A stretch of DNA of 64,000 bases from Sequoia sempervirens (GCA_007258455.2 VDFB02047230.1:153809797-153873796), one strand, 5' to 3'; positions 11,773-22,716 are shown, counted from the stretch's first letter. Numbers and translations: made by a program. Notes: generated from the letters alone by a model not told the origin.

Positions 11773-13200
11773 TATAAGGAAAGCTTAGGTGCAGAAAAAA
11801 CTCTCCTAACACCAAAATATTAAGGAAGAATGCAGCTATGACTTTAAATTTTGCAATTACAGTTCAATAAGATACACTTGAAAAGAATTAACAGAAAAGA
11901 GAAATGAACACATACACAATTGGACACCAGAATTACATGGGAAAACCCTTATGGGAGAAAAACCCACCACACCAAGAAAATCCTCTTTGTATTACAGTGA
12001 GGAAAATTACATACAGAGATCAAACTTAACTTCCTAATGTCAATTTACAGTACAACATTCACTGATCAATCTTGTACAAAATAGTAATCTTACAATGCTC
12101 TCAGAAGCATCCTATGAATCCACTCAGATCAATCCATGTTCAGTCGAGCAACACTTTCATTATCTCACACTTCTCTCATCATCAACCATTGTAGAATGTA
12201 ATCCATTCTACTCACGACTTGTCCATTTTCCACAACAAAATAGTTGCAACTTTTCAATTTCCAATGGTTCACATTTTGCTTCTCTCATTGGCTCAGAACA
12301 CACCACGTAGGATAGACATTCAGTCAAAAAGTTTAACTGAATCGCATGTCGGTGAGACACTAGACCATGTCTCCCCAATGCCAAAATTCCAAAACACATA
12401 GCTATCGGCAAGACCAAAGATATCAGCAACACCCTAAGAAGTCAAACCGATAACAAAACAAGTTTCCCCGATATCACAAGAAAACCAACTGTCCATTGGC
12501 AAGAGATCATACTGAATGAAAAACCATCGGCCAAACCAACTCTATCGGCAAGACTTCTCACTGATGTCCATTGCAGTACTATCAGCAAGACCATCATTGT
12601 CGCTAGGACTTCCAAGAAGCTCAACCATCGACAATATCTCACATTGACGCAAAATATTAGTAGTCATTAGTTTATAAATAAAAGCCCAAAGACTTTAGGT
12701 ATCCACGAGTTAGTCCTTTTATTACCAACTTACTCGTACACCACATTTGACCATTACACCAAACTGTTGGTCATTCCTTGTGGTCTCCACCATGACACGT
12801 GTTCGCTGCTTGTGCATTTCTGGAGAATCAAGCTGGGAATCTACAATATTCTATACAAGTCTCCCAGAATTCCAAGTGGTCCCCACATCTGTCGGCTTAT
12901 TGCTCAATTAGAGAAAACACAAACTTACAACTTCTGTAGTAGGTTAGGAAAATCCCGAACACCGCAACATTGAAGGAGATCAACTAGTCGAGAAGTTAAG
13001 AAAATTTTGAACTATGCGACAAGGTTCTTAAGTTATAGAAATCACCGATGTTGTAACAATGAAGGAAGTCGGTCAGTCAAGAAATTAAAAAACTTCCAAA
13101 CTCCGTGACAAGGTTACAAACTTAGGAACTCTAGCGATCGATTGACAATGAAGACTTGAATAGAGATACAAGCCATCTAGTTGAGGCACAATTTCCAACA
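11773..13200 (-). repeat. Copia-1 3' LTR
   Basis: On the minus strand it begins TGTTGGAAATTGTGCC at 13200 and should end in CA at 11773, where the terminal dinucleotide has decayed (plus strand TA instead of TG). It contains an A/T-rich TATAAA-type segment near 12669-12680 and a cluster of degenerate copies of TATCGGCAAGACC between 12403 and 12610. It is the direct-repeat partner of 17374-18801 and the same length. Confidence 0.93.
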
Positions 13201-13211
13201 ATCTCCCACTT
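13201..13211 (-). other. Copia-1 polypurine tract
   Basis: The minus strand reads AAGTGGGAGAT immediately before the 3' LTR TGTTGG. This is the standard Copia plus-strand primer layout. Confidence 0.85.
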
Positions 13212-13249
13212 GATGAAGACTTACTAGCTTCCTTCAAAATCGAAGTTAA

Positions 13250-14040
13250 TGAAGGTCATGGGCTCCATGGCCCATCAAATTGGCACACCACCTGTACTTG
13301 TATGTGCTCACTGGTTTCGTCAATGCATCTGCAACATTTTCTAGAGTATCCACTTTTTATAAAGAGACCTTTCCATCTTCCACCATATCTCGTACAAAAT
13401 AATACTGCACATCAATATGTTTTGTCCTGGCATGGAAAGTAGGATTTTTTTCCAAACAAATAGTACTCTGACTGTCACAATAAATTCTAATTTTCCCTGC
13501 ATCAAACCTAATATTAGAACACAAATGTTTTAACCAAATTGCTTCTTTACAGGCATGTGTTGCTGCCATGTATTCTGCCTTTGCAGTGGACAAAGCGACT
13601 ACAGCCTGGCGTTAACTCATCCAACTAACCGCACCACCATTCATCATAAAAATATATCCACTGGTGGATCTGCTGCTCTCAATGTCCCCTGCCCAATCAG
13701 AATCCACATAGCCTCGAATGTTGAGAGTCCTCTGTGATTCAACCAAATTTCCATGGTAACACAAAGCATATTCTGAAGTGCCCTTTAGATATCTAAACAC
13801 TCTTTTCACAACATCCCAATGTGTCCTTCCAGGATTTTCCATAAAATGACTAAGTACTCCCACTGCTTGGGCAATGTCTAGCCTTGTACAGACCATTGCA
13901 TACATTAAACTGCCAACTGCACTAGCATAAGGCACTCTGGTCATGTCCTCCATCTCAATAGGATATTTTGGACAGTCTTCAACATATAGCTTCATTCCCT
14001 GCAAAACTGGAATAACTAGCTGCTTGCACTTAGTCATACA
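13250..14040 (-). pseudogene. Copia-1 RNase H, decayed
   Basis: C-terminal domain of the Copia polyprotein, which degrades RNA in RNA:DNA hybrids. Two open pieces (14037-13612 and 13593-13357) are separated by one stop. The first holds YASAVGSLMYAMVCTRLDIA, then FRYLKGTSEYAL and the active-site strand GYVDSDWAGD with its SRSTSGYIF follow-on. The second holds LSTAKAEYMAATHACKEAIW, with the catalytic Glu of the A-E-Y motif, and IYCDSQSTICL with the third acidic residue. The catalytic residues appear kept. The end (about 13350-13255, ADALTKPV) lies just before the polypurine tract. Confidence 0.92.
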
Positions 14041-15312
14041 AAATCTCTCCAGAATAGTATTAATATACTTACTCTAACTAAGCAAAAGTTTTCTAATCTT
14101 CCTATCCCTGGTTGTTTCCATTTCCAGAGTATACTTGGCTGCACCAAGATCTTTCATTTCAAACTTTGTAGACAACTGAGATTTTAGATCAAAAATCATT
14201 AACTTACTATTGCCTATGAATAACATATCATCAACATAGAGAGCAATAATAAGAACACGATCATTTTAAGCTTTGTAGTGCACACAATGATCAGATTTTG
14301 ATCTTACAAATCCCAATGACAAAAAAAACATGTCAAAATTTTGGTTCCACATTCTAAGAGATTGTTTTAATCCATACAAAGATTTTTTTAACTTTCAAAC
14401 TAGATTTTCTTTACCTTTTTCCACAAAGTGCTCAGACTGGGACATATAAATCTCTTCTTCAAGGTCACCATGAAGAAATGTTGTCTTCACATCCATCTGT
14501 TCAATCTCTAATTCATATGCTGTTTCAAGTGACAAAATAAATTTGATAGACATCAACTTAGCTACAAGAGAAAATTTTTATCCATAATCACTTCCCTTTA
14601 CCTGGGAATACCCCTTCGCAACCAACCTCACCTTATACTTTTCCACACCGCCATCTAGACCTATTTTCTTTTTAAATACACTTTTGCAACCAACAGCTTT
14701 TCGACCTTTAGGCAAGGGAACCAAACTCCAAGTATCATTCTTTTCTAATGATTCCATTTCTTCATCCATGGCTTCCAACCAAGAGTTTGAATCAGACATT
14801 CTAAATGCCTCTCTCACAGTCCAAGGCTCATTAGTGCTAGAAATTAAAGCATAGGAAAAAGTAGAATCTAACAAAGAGAACCCATACCTATCAGGTTTCT
14901 TTCTTTTACATGTTGACCTCCTCACAAGCTGAGGCTGAGGTTGTTCTTCTTCTTTAGAACTCTCAGAACTAATTGAGCTCTCCTCAGTTTTAGGTACATT
15001 TTGAATTTTCATTTCCTCTTTATCTGGTGTCAGAGGAATTTCAACTACATCATTTTTATTTTTTGATTTTGTCTCTGACTGCAAATCCAAAGTAGAAGGC
15101 TTCAACTCACAAAAAATAACACTTCTATTGTATAGAACCTTCTCCGTATTAGGATTCCAAAGCTTGTATCCTTTTATGCCAACACTATAACTAATAAAAA
15201 TGCATTTAATAGCCTTTTTTTCCAATTTATCCCTTTTTTCATTTGACACATATGCATATGCCTCACAACCAAAGACACAATATGTCTTAGAGAGGGCTTC
15301 TTTCCAGACCAT
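14041..15312 (-). pseudogene. Copia-1 integrase-RT linker and reverse transcriptase
   Basis: The frame 15312-14578 (244 codons) starts in the post-integrase region (FGCEAYAYVSNEKRDKL, GYKLWNPNTEKVLYNRSVIF), passes through an acidic Ser/Glu-rich linker and enters RT (EAMDEEMESLEKNDTWSLV, then VRLVAKGYSQVKGSD). After a stop at about 14578 the frame goes on with QMDVKTTFLHGDLEEEIYM and [10 protein letters not shown] to the catalytic YVDD (plus-strand bases 14227-14238, ALYVDDMLFIG). Further stops occur at about 14398 and 14268. The RT catalytic aspartates are intact but the frame is broken. Confidence 0.93.
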
Positions 15313-16200
15313 GCTTCCAAAGGTGTTTTCTCAACAAGAGCAGAATTAGGAGAATGGTTTATTAAGTAACATGTTGTTGCAATTGCCTCAACCCAGAACT
15401 TCTCCTCCAAGCCAACACTGCTTAGCATACTTTGTGCTCTTTCCATTACTGTCCTGTTGAACCTTTTAGCAACTCCATTTTTTTGTAGAGTGTAGGGTGT
15501 AGTTTTATGTCTTTTAATTTCATGATCTTTACAGTACCTTTCAAAATCATCAGAAAAAAACTCATTGCCATTGTCAGTCCTTGAACATTTTATTTTTCTT
15601 CCAGTTTGATTTTCCACAAGGTTTTTGAATTCCTTAAAATTACTGAACGCTTCTAATTTACTTATCAAAAAATAAACAAATGCCCTTGTTTAATAATCAT
15701 TAATGAACGATACATAATATCTTGATTAGACAAAGAAGGAACATTTACTAGACCAAAAACATCAAAATGTATATAATCAAGTAAACTAGAAGATTTGTGA
15801 GGACTGGAGTAGAATGAAGCATGGTGTTGTTTACCATATATACAATGTTCAAAAAACTCAAATTCGAGGTTACAATCATCAAGCCCTTCAACCAAGTTTT
15901 TATTTTTCAAGGTTTTTAAACCTTTTTCTCCAATGTGGCCTAGCCTATGATGCCAGAGCATAGTCTTTTCTACTGGAAGTTTAACTTCCATAGAGTTTGC
16001 ACTATCAGAAAAATTTTCCTTCTTTTCTCCATGAGTATCCTTCTGTGACTTTGCAGAGACACTATTGCATTGCATAGCAAATACATCCAGCTTATACAAG
16101 GTACCAATACGAGAACCCCTAGCTAGCACCATTGAGCCTCTAGTCATTTTGCAGTCATTTCCAGAGAACATGACGTGCACTCCAACATCGTTCAACTTAC
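15200..16200 (-). pseudogene. Copia-1 integrase, decayed
   Basis: The frame 16195-15665 contains the pre-integrase zinc region LWHHRLGHIGEKGL with CIYGKQHH, then YIHFDVFGLV carrying the first catalytic Asp. The frame 15668-15174 carries the rest of the core: CSRTDNGNEFFSDDF with the second Asp, and QKNGVAKRFNRTVMERA, where the third catalytic residue is Lys instead of Glu (plus strand about 15468-15470). The frames meet with a frameshift near 15665. Loss of the catalytic Glu and the frameshift make it non-functional. Confidence 0.92.
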
Positions 16201-16269
16201 TAATAGAAAGTAAATTATGAGCCTAACTTGGTATATGCATTACATCATTGATTCCCTTCACTCTTCCAT

Positions 16270-16480
16270 CAGGGAACTAGATTCTGACTCTTCCACGACC
16301 AACTATTTCCAAAGATGAATCGCTTTCCAAATACACCCTTCTACCATCGTATTTTCATACTTAGTGAACCAGTCTCTATGAGATGTCATGTGGAAAGATG
16401 CTCTAGAATCAATCAACTGGACATCATCTGATGCATGAGTAGCCAAGGCTGCAATGAAAGTGTCTGCATCACTCTGAGAA
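16270..16480 (-). pseudogene. Copia-1 protease, decayed
   Basis: The minus strand reads VQLIDSRASFHMTSHRDWF around 16405-16365. Copia proteases have Asp-Ser-Gly-Ala-Ser followed by His-Met-Thr; here the catalytic triad Gly is Arg (DSR). The mutation and nearby stops leave no active enzyme. It lies between the gag zinc knuckle and the pre-integrase region, as expected. Confidence 0.8.
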
Positions 16481-16499
16481 GAGTAATTGTCGGAAGAAT

Positions 16500-17258
16500 T
16501 ATTCTTCTTCTTCTTTTTCTCCTCTTTGCAATCCTTTCAGACATGACCAAGTTTCCCACAATTCCAACACTTCACCTTGGACTTCTTGCCAAGATACTTT
16601 GATCTCCCTTTTGATTTCGATTTGGAATTCTTGTCCTTCTTCTTTCCTTTTTCTTTCGATCTTCCTCTAACAGCAAGAGCCTACTTCTCCATCTTAGAAG
16701 AATTTCTTCTCATCTCTTTTGATAACAAAGAAGCAACAACATCTTCCATCTTAAAATTGGATGTCGTACTCCAATAGCCATCACCAAGTGATCCCAAGAA
16801 TCTGGCAAAGAACATAACAATAGCATACAACGATCTTCTTCATCAATCTTCACACCCACAAATGCTAATTGAGTAATCAACATGTTGAAAGCATTCAAAT
16901 GATCATCAACAGACGCTCCTTCCTACATTTTCAAAGATTACAACTTCTTCCTCAAGAACAACTTATTCACCAAGGACTTGCTCTGATAAATAGTTGCCAA
17001 TCTTTTCCACAAAGAAGATGTTGTCTTTTCATCATAAACATTTAGAAGAACAAAGTTTGCTAAACAAAGCCTTATCATCCCCTTTTATTTTTGATCTGCA
17101 AGGTCTCAATCCTCTTGCTTCATGCCTGTAGGTTTCATTCCAGACACAACAAGCCAAATATCACGATCAACTAACAGATTTTCCATTTTAAGTTTCCATA
17201 ACTCAAAATTGTTGCCATTGAATTTCTCAATTTCAATCTTTCCTGACGTGCTTTCCAT
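16500..17258 (-). pseudogene. Copia-1 gag, decayed
   Basis: The start codon is probably at 17258 (MESTSGKIEIEKF, then FELWKLKMENLLV). This is the usual Copia capsid opening with its aromatic-Asn-Trp block and sits about 100 bases after the primer-binding site. Later text includes VYDEKTTSSLWKRLATIYQS, VDDHLNAFNMLITQLAFVG and LLCSLPDSWDHLVMAI, typical of the UBN2-type gag core. The nucleocapsid zinc knuckle CWNCGKLGHV-stop-KDC lies at about 16570-16530; its C, C, H and C residues are present but a stop replaces one residue. Stops also occur near 17100, 16950 and 16710. Confidence 0.9.
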
Positions 17259-17359
17259 CTTAATCTGTAATTCAAATTACCAGACTTCTACAAGAATTCC
17301 ACTAAATAGAATTGACACAAAAAACCCAACGTACCCACAAGGATAACACAACTGGCTAG

Positions 17360-17371
17360 GCTTTGATACCA
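17360..17371 (-). other. Copia-1 primer-binding site
   Basis: The minus strand reads TGGTATCAAAGC two bases after the 5' LTR. It matches the complement of the initiator methionine tRNA 3' end used by most plant Copia elements, with one mismatch. Confidence 0.92.
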
Positions 17372-17373
17372 AT

Positions 17374-18801
17374 TGTAAGGAAAGCTTAGGTGCGGAACAA
17401 ACTCTCCTAATTCCAGAACCTCAGGGAAGAATGCAGATATGACTTTAAATTTTACAATTACAATTCAATAAGATACACTTGAAAAGAATTAATAGAAAAG
17501 AGAAATGAACACATACACAATTGGACACCAGAATTATGTGGGAAAACCCTTATGGGAGAAAAAACAACCACACCAAGAAAAGCCTCTTTGTATTACAGTA
17601 AGGAAGATTACATACAATGATCAGACTTAACTTTCTGATGTCAATTTATAGCAGCAACATTCACTGATCAATCTTGTACAAAATAGTAATCTTACAATTC
17701 TCTCAAAAGCATCCTATGAATCCACTCAGATCAATCCATGTTCAGTTGAGCAACACTTTCATTATCTCACACTTCTCTCATCATCAACCATTGCAAAATG
17801 TAATCCATTCTACTCATGGCCTATTCGTTTCCCACAACAGAATAGTCGCAACTATTCAACTTCCAGTGGTTCACATTTCGCTTCTCTCATTGGCTTAGAA
17901 CACACCACATAGGAAAGACATTCGGTCAAAAATTTTAACTGAATCGCATGTCGGTGAGACACCAGACTATGTCTCCCTGATCCCAAAATTTCCGAACACA
18001 TAGCTATCAGCAAGACCAAAGGTATCGGCAACACCCTAAGAATTCAAACTGATAACAAAACAAGTTTCCCTGATATGACAAGAAAACCAATTGTCCATCA
18101 GCAAGAGATCATACCGAATGAAAAACCATTGCCCAGACCAACTCTATCGGCAAGACTTCTCACCGATGTCCATTGCAGAACTATCGGCAAGACCATCATT
18201 GTCACTAGGACTTCCAAGAAGCTCAACCATCGACAATATCCCACATTGATGCAAAATATTAGTAGTCATTAGTTTATAAATAAAATCCCAAAGACTTTAG
18301 GTATCCACGAGTTAGTCCTTTTATTACCAACTTACTCATACACCACATTTGACCATCACACCAAACTGTTGGTCATTCCTTGTGGTCTCCACCATGACAC
18401 GCATTCACTGCTTGTGCATTTATGTAGAATCAAGTTGGGAATCTACAATATTCTCAACAAGTCTCCCAGAATTCCAAGTGGTCCCCACATCTGTCGGCTT
18501 GTCGCTTAATCAGAGAAAACACAAACTTACAACTTCTGCAATAGGTTAGGAAAATCCTGAACACCGCAACATTGAAGGAGATCAACCAGTCAGGAATTTA
18601 AAAAACTTTTGAACTGTGTGACAAGGTTCTTAAGTTATGGAAATCATTGATGTCACAAAAATGAAGGAAGTTGGTTAGTCAAGAAATTACAAAAATTCCA
18701 AACTCCACGACAAGGTACAAACTTAGGAGCTCCAGTGATCGGCCGATAATGAACACTTGAACAGAGATACAATCCAGCAAGTTGAGGCACAATTTCCAAC
18801 A
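17374..18801 (-). repeat. Copia-1 5' LTR
   Basis: Terminal TG/CA are intact (plus strand TGTAAGG at 17374 and CCAACA ending at 18801). It is the direct repeat of 11773-13200 with equal length. It carries the same degenerate TATCGGCAAGACC cluster (about 18003-18210) and the same A/T-rich promoter-like segment near 18270-18283. Confidence 0.95.
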
Positions 18802-18806
18802 AATCC
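18802..18806. repeat. Target-site duplication of Copia-1 (right)
   Basis: AATCC directly after the LTR. It pairs with AATCT at 11768-11772 with one transition. Confidence 0.8.
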
Positions 18807-20790
18807 TACAGTTCAAGCCCTAATGGCTCAAATTTCTTTTGGTTTTCCCCTTCCTCTGCCACCTACAAAGCCACCAAGATGGAGGCAACCATACAAATAT
18901 CAAAAGAAATGAAGAAAGGCCACACAAAGCAACAAAGGGAGGCTACCAAAGGAATATATGAGGAGCCCAAGGATCCTATCAAGGATGATTATTATGAGCA
19001 CCTGGAGGGTGGAGTAAATATAAGCTTAGATGAAGTAGCATTCGACGAGGAAGAGTCACAATCTTCAAGAGAGGACACAGAGGCCCTTAATGCCGAGTAT
19101 ATCATAGAAACCTCAGATCAAGATCTTGAAGAGGAGTTGTTCCAATAGCTCAAGGATGTAAATGAAGAGGATGATCCAAAGGGGAAGCCTTCATAAGAGA
19201 AGGACACTGATGTTAATGTGGAGATACTTGAAGAGCTTCCACTAGTCAGGAAAGACACAGGCCATGTTCAAGAAGAGGAAGTGCCTCTTGAAAGAGAAGA
19301 AGGATAGAAAGAAGTTGAGACAAAAGAAGAAAAAGATAAAGAAGAGGGTGCACTTGAGAAGAGCCTCGAACTCGAGCATGATACAAAAGTTGAGCAAGAA
19401 AAGAAAGAACACCTCAGAAAGAAGGCATCGTTGAGGAAAATATATCCACCAACAAATTGGATGCAAAAAGGGAAAAGGATATACTAATTTGTGATTCAGA
19501 TGATGAAGAAGAAAGAACAAAGAAAGAAGCCCCAAGCCATGAGGAAAAACAACTATGGCACACTCAAAGAGAGGAAGGTGATCCTGAATCACCAAAAGGG
19601 GAAACTCAAATGCCTGACTGGCTGGAGAAGCAGCTACAGAAGAAATCCCATGCTTTCAGTTATCCAAAGGATAGATTGGAGGCCATCTTGGCAAGAGAAA
19701 AAACAAGGACTAAGAAGAAAAATAAGCCAAGAGTTTGATCCCATATCATGGTTGATGTCTCAGAATCAAGGACCATGTAGATTGCCACCCCAATGATAGA
19801 CAAAGGAGAGGGGATTAGTTACATCATTTCCACCATCAATTTGGGCCCCGCGACAAGAGAACAAAAAATTGATCAACTCCAAGGATCAATGGAAACAATT
19901 GTGCAACAGATGAATAAGGATCAATCCTCAAAAAGGGAGTTAAAGGCACAAGTGGTGGATCTCACCACCTACATTCAGCAATGGACGTCCAATGACATTT
20001 TCAACCCCACCCTCACTTCTCTCTAGAGATGATATAAGCTAGTTGGAAAAGGGAAAATTTTTGACCAAGGCTACTGTAGATTGGTTCCAATGGGTGCTTT
20101 ACAATGGTGACTTGGGCATAGGCCACATTGTCTAAATGTCCAATAAATTTTGAGACGTGAAAAATTAGTTAGAGGGAACATAAAAGATATGTCATTGGTT
20201 CACTGAGCTATATAGGATCACCTATCCTAAGCTCGAGGCCATTCTTAAAATGCCAGCTAAGACATGGGAGAAAGACCTAGCTCTTGTCAAGAATGATCAC
20301 TGCCTGGTGGAGACATGGAAAATGGGTTTAGATCATAGGAAGGATGTCTTGGAAAGGGTATTGCATGAGGTTGAGCTCGAACTCAAATGGGCCAAAGAAC
20401 ACAAAGCAGACAATGAAGACTACCTGAAGTTGATGATGGACTATGATATACGTGTCATGGACCTGGATCTAGAAAAGATCAGGCCATACTTCCATAAGAA
20501 CATGGAGGAAGGAGCTGTAGAGGAGCTAACGCCAAATTTCATGGAATTTTCTATGGGGTCGTTCATCTTGTTTGAATAGGTAATCAAGGCCACACCAAAG
20601 TGCACAAAGAACTAGGAAAATATCACTGGAAGATTCAAGAAATTGACCTTCCAAATCCTTCAATTTGATATCATGGAATGGAACAAGCTTCAAGAACTGA
20701 TTGGAAAATTTGTGGAGTATAGTAGTCTTCAAAAAAGTGAAGGAAAACTAGTGATTGAAGATGAGTTCCTAACAACATAGCTATAGCAAA
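18802..20790 (+). pseudogene. Unrecognised long ORF of the Gypsy region, 3' part
   Basis: Continuation of the ORF interrupted by Copia-1. Across the target site the frame runs directly from VEILGVILN (left) into PTVQALMAQISFGFPLPLPP (right). A frameshift near 18880 follows, then a highly charged Glu/Lys-rich stretch (18879-19740, for example EDTEALNAEYIIETSDQDLEEE) that could form coiled coils, then a helical piece (LDHRKDVLERVLHEVELELK, 20320-20380) and TFQILQFDIMEWNKLQELIG near 20650. At least four frame changes and several stops break it. With the 5' part the ancestral ORF was about 1,300 codons. No known domain is recognised. Confidence 0.5.
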
Positions 20791-20846
20791 AGGTAGTCAC
20801 TACAGGACAAAATTACTATAGTGTCAAAGCCACAAGAAGACAAAAT

Positions 20847-20863
20847 AGGGAAAAAGACAAGAA
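20847..20863 (+). other. Polypurine-tract candidate
   Basis: The purine-rich run AGGGAAAAAGACAAGAA, with a single pyrimidine, ends exactly where an LTR-like TGTATTTTATATTG begins. It supports an LTR start at 20864. Confidence 0.4.
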
Positions 20864-21850
20864 TGTATTTTATATTGTTATATTTTGTGGGTAGGTGAAA
20901 CTCTAATGTAAAATGAATCTTGGCCACACAATGAGAGTAAATCTTGGCCTTTCATTTCACTTTTGAAAAACTATAAATAGGGATCTCCTCTCATTTTCAA
21001 AGAGAGAGTTGAATTGTTGTAGAAATTTGAATAGAATTTTATTGCTTTTGGTGGATTCTTGTGTTTCCCACATGTTGTATGATTCATCTTCTCAAATTTG
21101 ATATATTTCAATAGATTTAGTTTGTTTTTCCAAGTAATTTGAGTATTTTAGTAGTTTAGTTCATGTTGTCCATTGATGCTGAAGAATGTTGTTGTGTTGA
21201 TGCCTTTCTTGTTCATGCTTTTTGTTGTTTATTGATGATGAACAATAGTGTAAAGCTAGTTTGAACATTAATTCATTGTTGCACTTAAAATTCATCTTTT
21301 ATTCATGCTTTATAGTGAATGAATAGCTGCAAATCTCTAGACCTTAGAAGATAGCACTAGTTTCATGAGACTGTTAGCTGATTTGGTTAAGTGGAACCCG
21401 GTTTCAAGAAGGTTGTCCACTATAGCATCCTCCATTGCCATTGTTCATCATTAGTTGTAGGTTTAGGAACTCTTACCTCCCTTTTCCCTTTTGACCTTTC
21501 TTTGAAATAGTAGCGAAAACCAAGTTCCCGCATCATTGTAAAGCCGAATCTGATGTTGAATATGGAGTTTTAGACTATTGTTTTAAACTTGCAGCAATTG
21601 CACCTAATTTTTAGAATCTCACAACTCCATTTGAAGACTCAATTCCTTCCAACTTAGAAAATTGTCCATGCCCCTTATGATTACCAATAAATCACATCAA
21701 TCCATTGAGTTTTTTTTGCAAGTCATGACCTGATACTTGAGAGACCTTGGGGTAATTTTCTACAACTTGTTTGTGGGAAATTTCCTTTCAAGAGAGGTAG
21801 TGCACTTGTGTATTGCTTGTGTTGAGAAAGTGCAAAGACACCCATCAACA
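20864..21850 (+). repeat. LTR-like block, probable 3' LTR of the giant Gypsy element
   Basis: It starts TG after a purine tract, has a TATA box at 20972 followed by a purine-rich start region (AAGAGAGAGTTG), ends ATCAACA, and has no coding capacity. Directly after it, at 21851, the Copia-2 polyprotein begins in mid-gene (KYQGKLPFKCFSCGG), so 21850/21851 is a real element boundary. No second copy lies in this window, so the LTR call is unproven. Confidence 0.45.
20972..20979 (+). promoter_or_regulatory. TATA box candidate in LTR-like block
   Basis: TATAAATA in ACTATAAATAGGGATC, about 108 bases after the proposed LTR start, followed by a GAGAGAG-containing start region. Typical of a plant LTR U3/R junction. 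Confidence 0.45.
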
Positions 21851-22716
21851 AGTATCAAGGTAAATTACCTTTCAAATGTTTTAGTTGTGGTGGTATAGGT
21901 CATTATGCTTCAAGATGCCCAAAAATAGCTATAAACAATAAGAATAAAGAAACAAACGAAAAAATGACTAAGAAAGCTTACTATGTGAGAGAAGATGCTG
22001 GAATTTCTAATGATGAATCTAATTATGGAGATTTTGATGATAATGAATATTTGTTTTTGGCTATAAAAGAAGAAACTAGTTCTGCTAACCTTGAAAGTTG
22101 TGTGAAGGAAAGTGTTTCGAAGATGAAGGATAAGGTTGAAGGTACTTTGGTATATGCTTTTCATGTCAAAGAGGATAATAATTACTAGGTTGTTGAGAAT
22201 TTCTACTCTAATCACATGACTTGAGACAAAAGTAAGTTTGTTAAACTTGAAAAGTATGATGGAGGATTAGTTAAATTTGGAGATGATTTAGGAGCAAAGA
22301 TTTGTGGAATAGGTTCAATCAATTTTGATGGAAAACATAATAATGACAATGTTTACGATGTTAAGGGTTTAAGATATAATCTTTTGAGTGTTGGAAAAAT
22401 GTGTAGCAAAGGATATAATCTTGTGTTTAAGGATGAAACATGTGAGATCTGGAAAGGATCCAAAATTGTGATTGATGTTGGTAAGAGAACAAATGGAAAC
22501 ATTTATCAACTTAAGGGTGTTGATGGTCATTTCTTTATGTTTCAGATTAATGATAGTTGGTTATGGCATCGAAGGATGTGTCACATGAAATTTAATAATT
22601 TGGAAAGAATTAGTTTAGTTCATGCAGAGAGAGATTTACCTAGAATGACAAAGCCTATCAATGTTGTTTGTGAGAGTTGTCATATGAGCTATGGTATGGA
22701 AGGATTCCTACTATGA
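21851..22716 (+). pseudogene. Copia-2 gag C-terminus, protease and pre-integrase
   Basis: The zinc knuckle CFSCGGIGHYASRC (about 21878-21919) keeps all CCHC residues. The frame 21964-22188 is an acidic spacer (DDNEYLFLAIKEE). The protease site is replaced by VVENFYSNHMT around 22190-22222, so its Asp-Ser-Gly is lost. The flap and later strands follow (KFVKLEKYDGGLVKFGDD). The frame 22384-22716 gives LLSVGKMCSKGYNLVFKD and WLWHRRMCHMKFNNLERI with VVCESCHM, the His/Cys pre-integrase zinc region. Stops lie at 22186 and 22222. Confidence 0.85.

Larger units (their letters stand above)
11773..18801 (-). mobile_element. Copia-1: full-length nested Copia element (minus strand)
   Basis: A complete but decayed Ty1/Copia retrotransposon lying antisense inside the long ORF. 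Reading on the minus strand: 5' LTR 18801-17374, primer-binding site, gag, protease, integrase, RT, RNase H, polypurine tract, 3' LTR 13200-11773. Both LTRs are 1428 bp. The flanking five bases are AATCT (left) and AATCC (right), a target duplication with one change. Over about 360 bases the two LTRs differ by roughly 8-10 per cent by eye, so the insertion is old. Protein text such as LWHHRLGHIGEKGL and the LSTAKAEYMAATHACKEAIW block recalls Tork/Tnt1-type Copia elements; the lineage is inferred. Confidence 0.95.
1..21850 (+). mobile_element. Giant decayed Ty3/Gypsy element (whole extent inferred)
   Basis: The certain core is 1-6524, which carries protease, second RNase H, RT, RNase H and integrase remnants in one orientation. 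The proposed extent to 21850 rests on a long ORF downstream of integrase, a purine tract at 20847-20863 and an LTR-like block (20864-21850) that starts TG, holds a TATA box and ends CAACA directly against Copia coding sequence. The 5' end lies outside the window. Without the nested 7.0-kb Copia-1 the element would be over 14 kb, in the size range of Tat/Ogre-type elements. The alternative is two or more unrelated elements lying side by side, with 6525-9640 as the 3' LTR of the first. The core is sure; the full extent is inference. Confidence 0.4.

Noticed and set aside
19242..19595. 117-codon hydrophobic minus-strand frame
   Set aside because: It is the antisense shadow of a Glu/Lys-rich plus-strand coding stretch, which always reads as Phe/Leu-rich.
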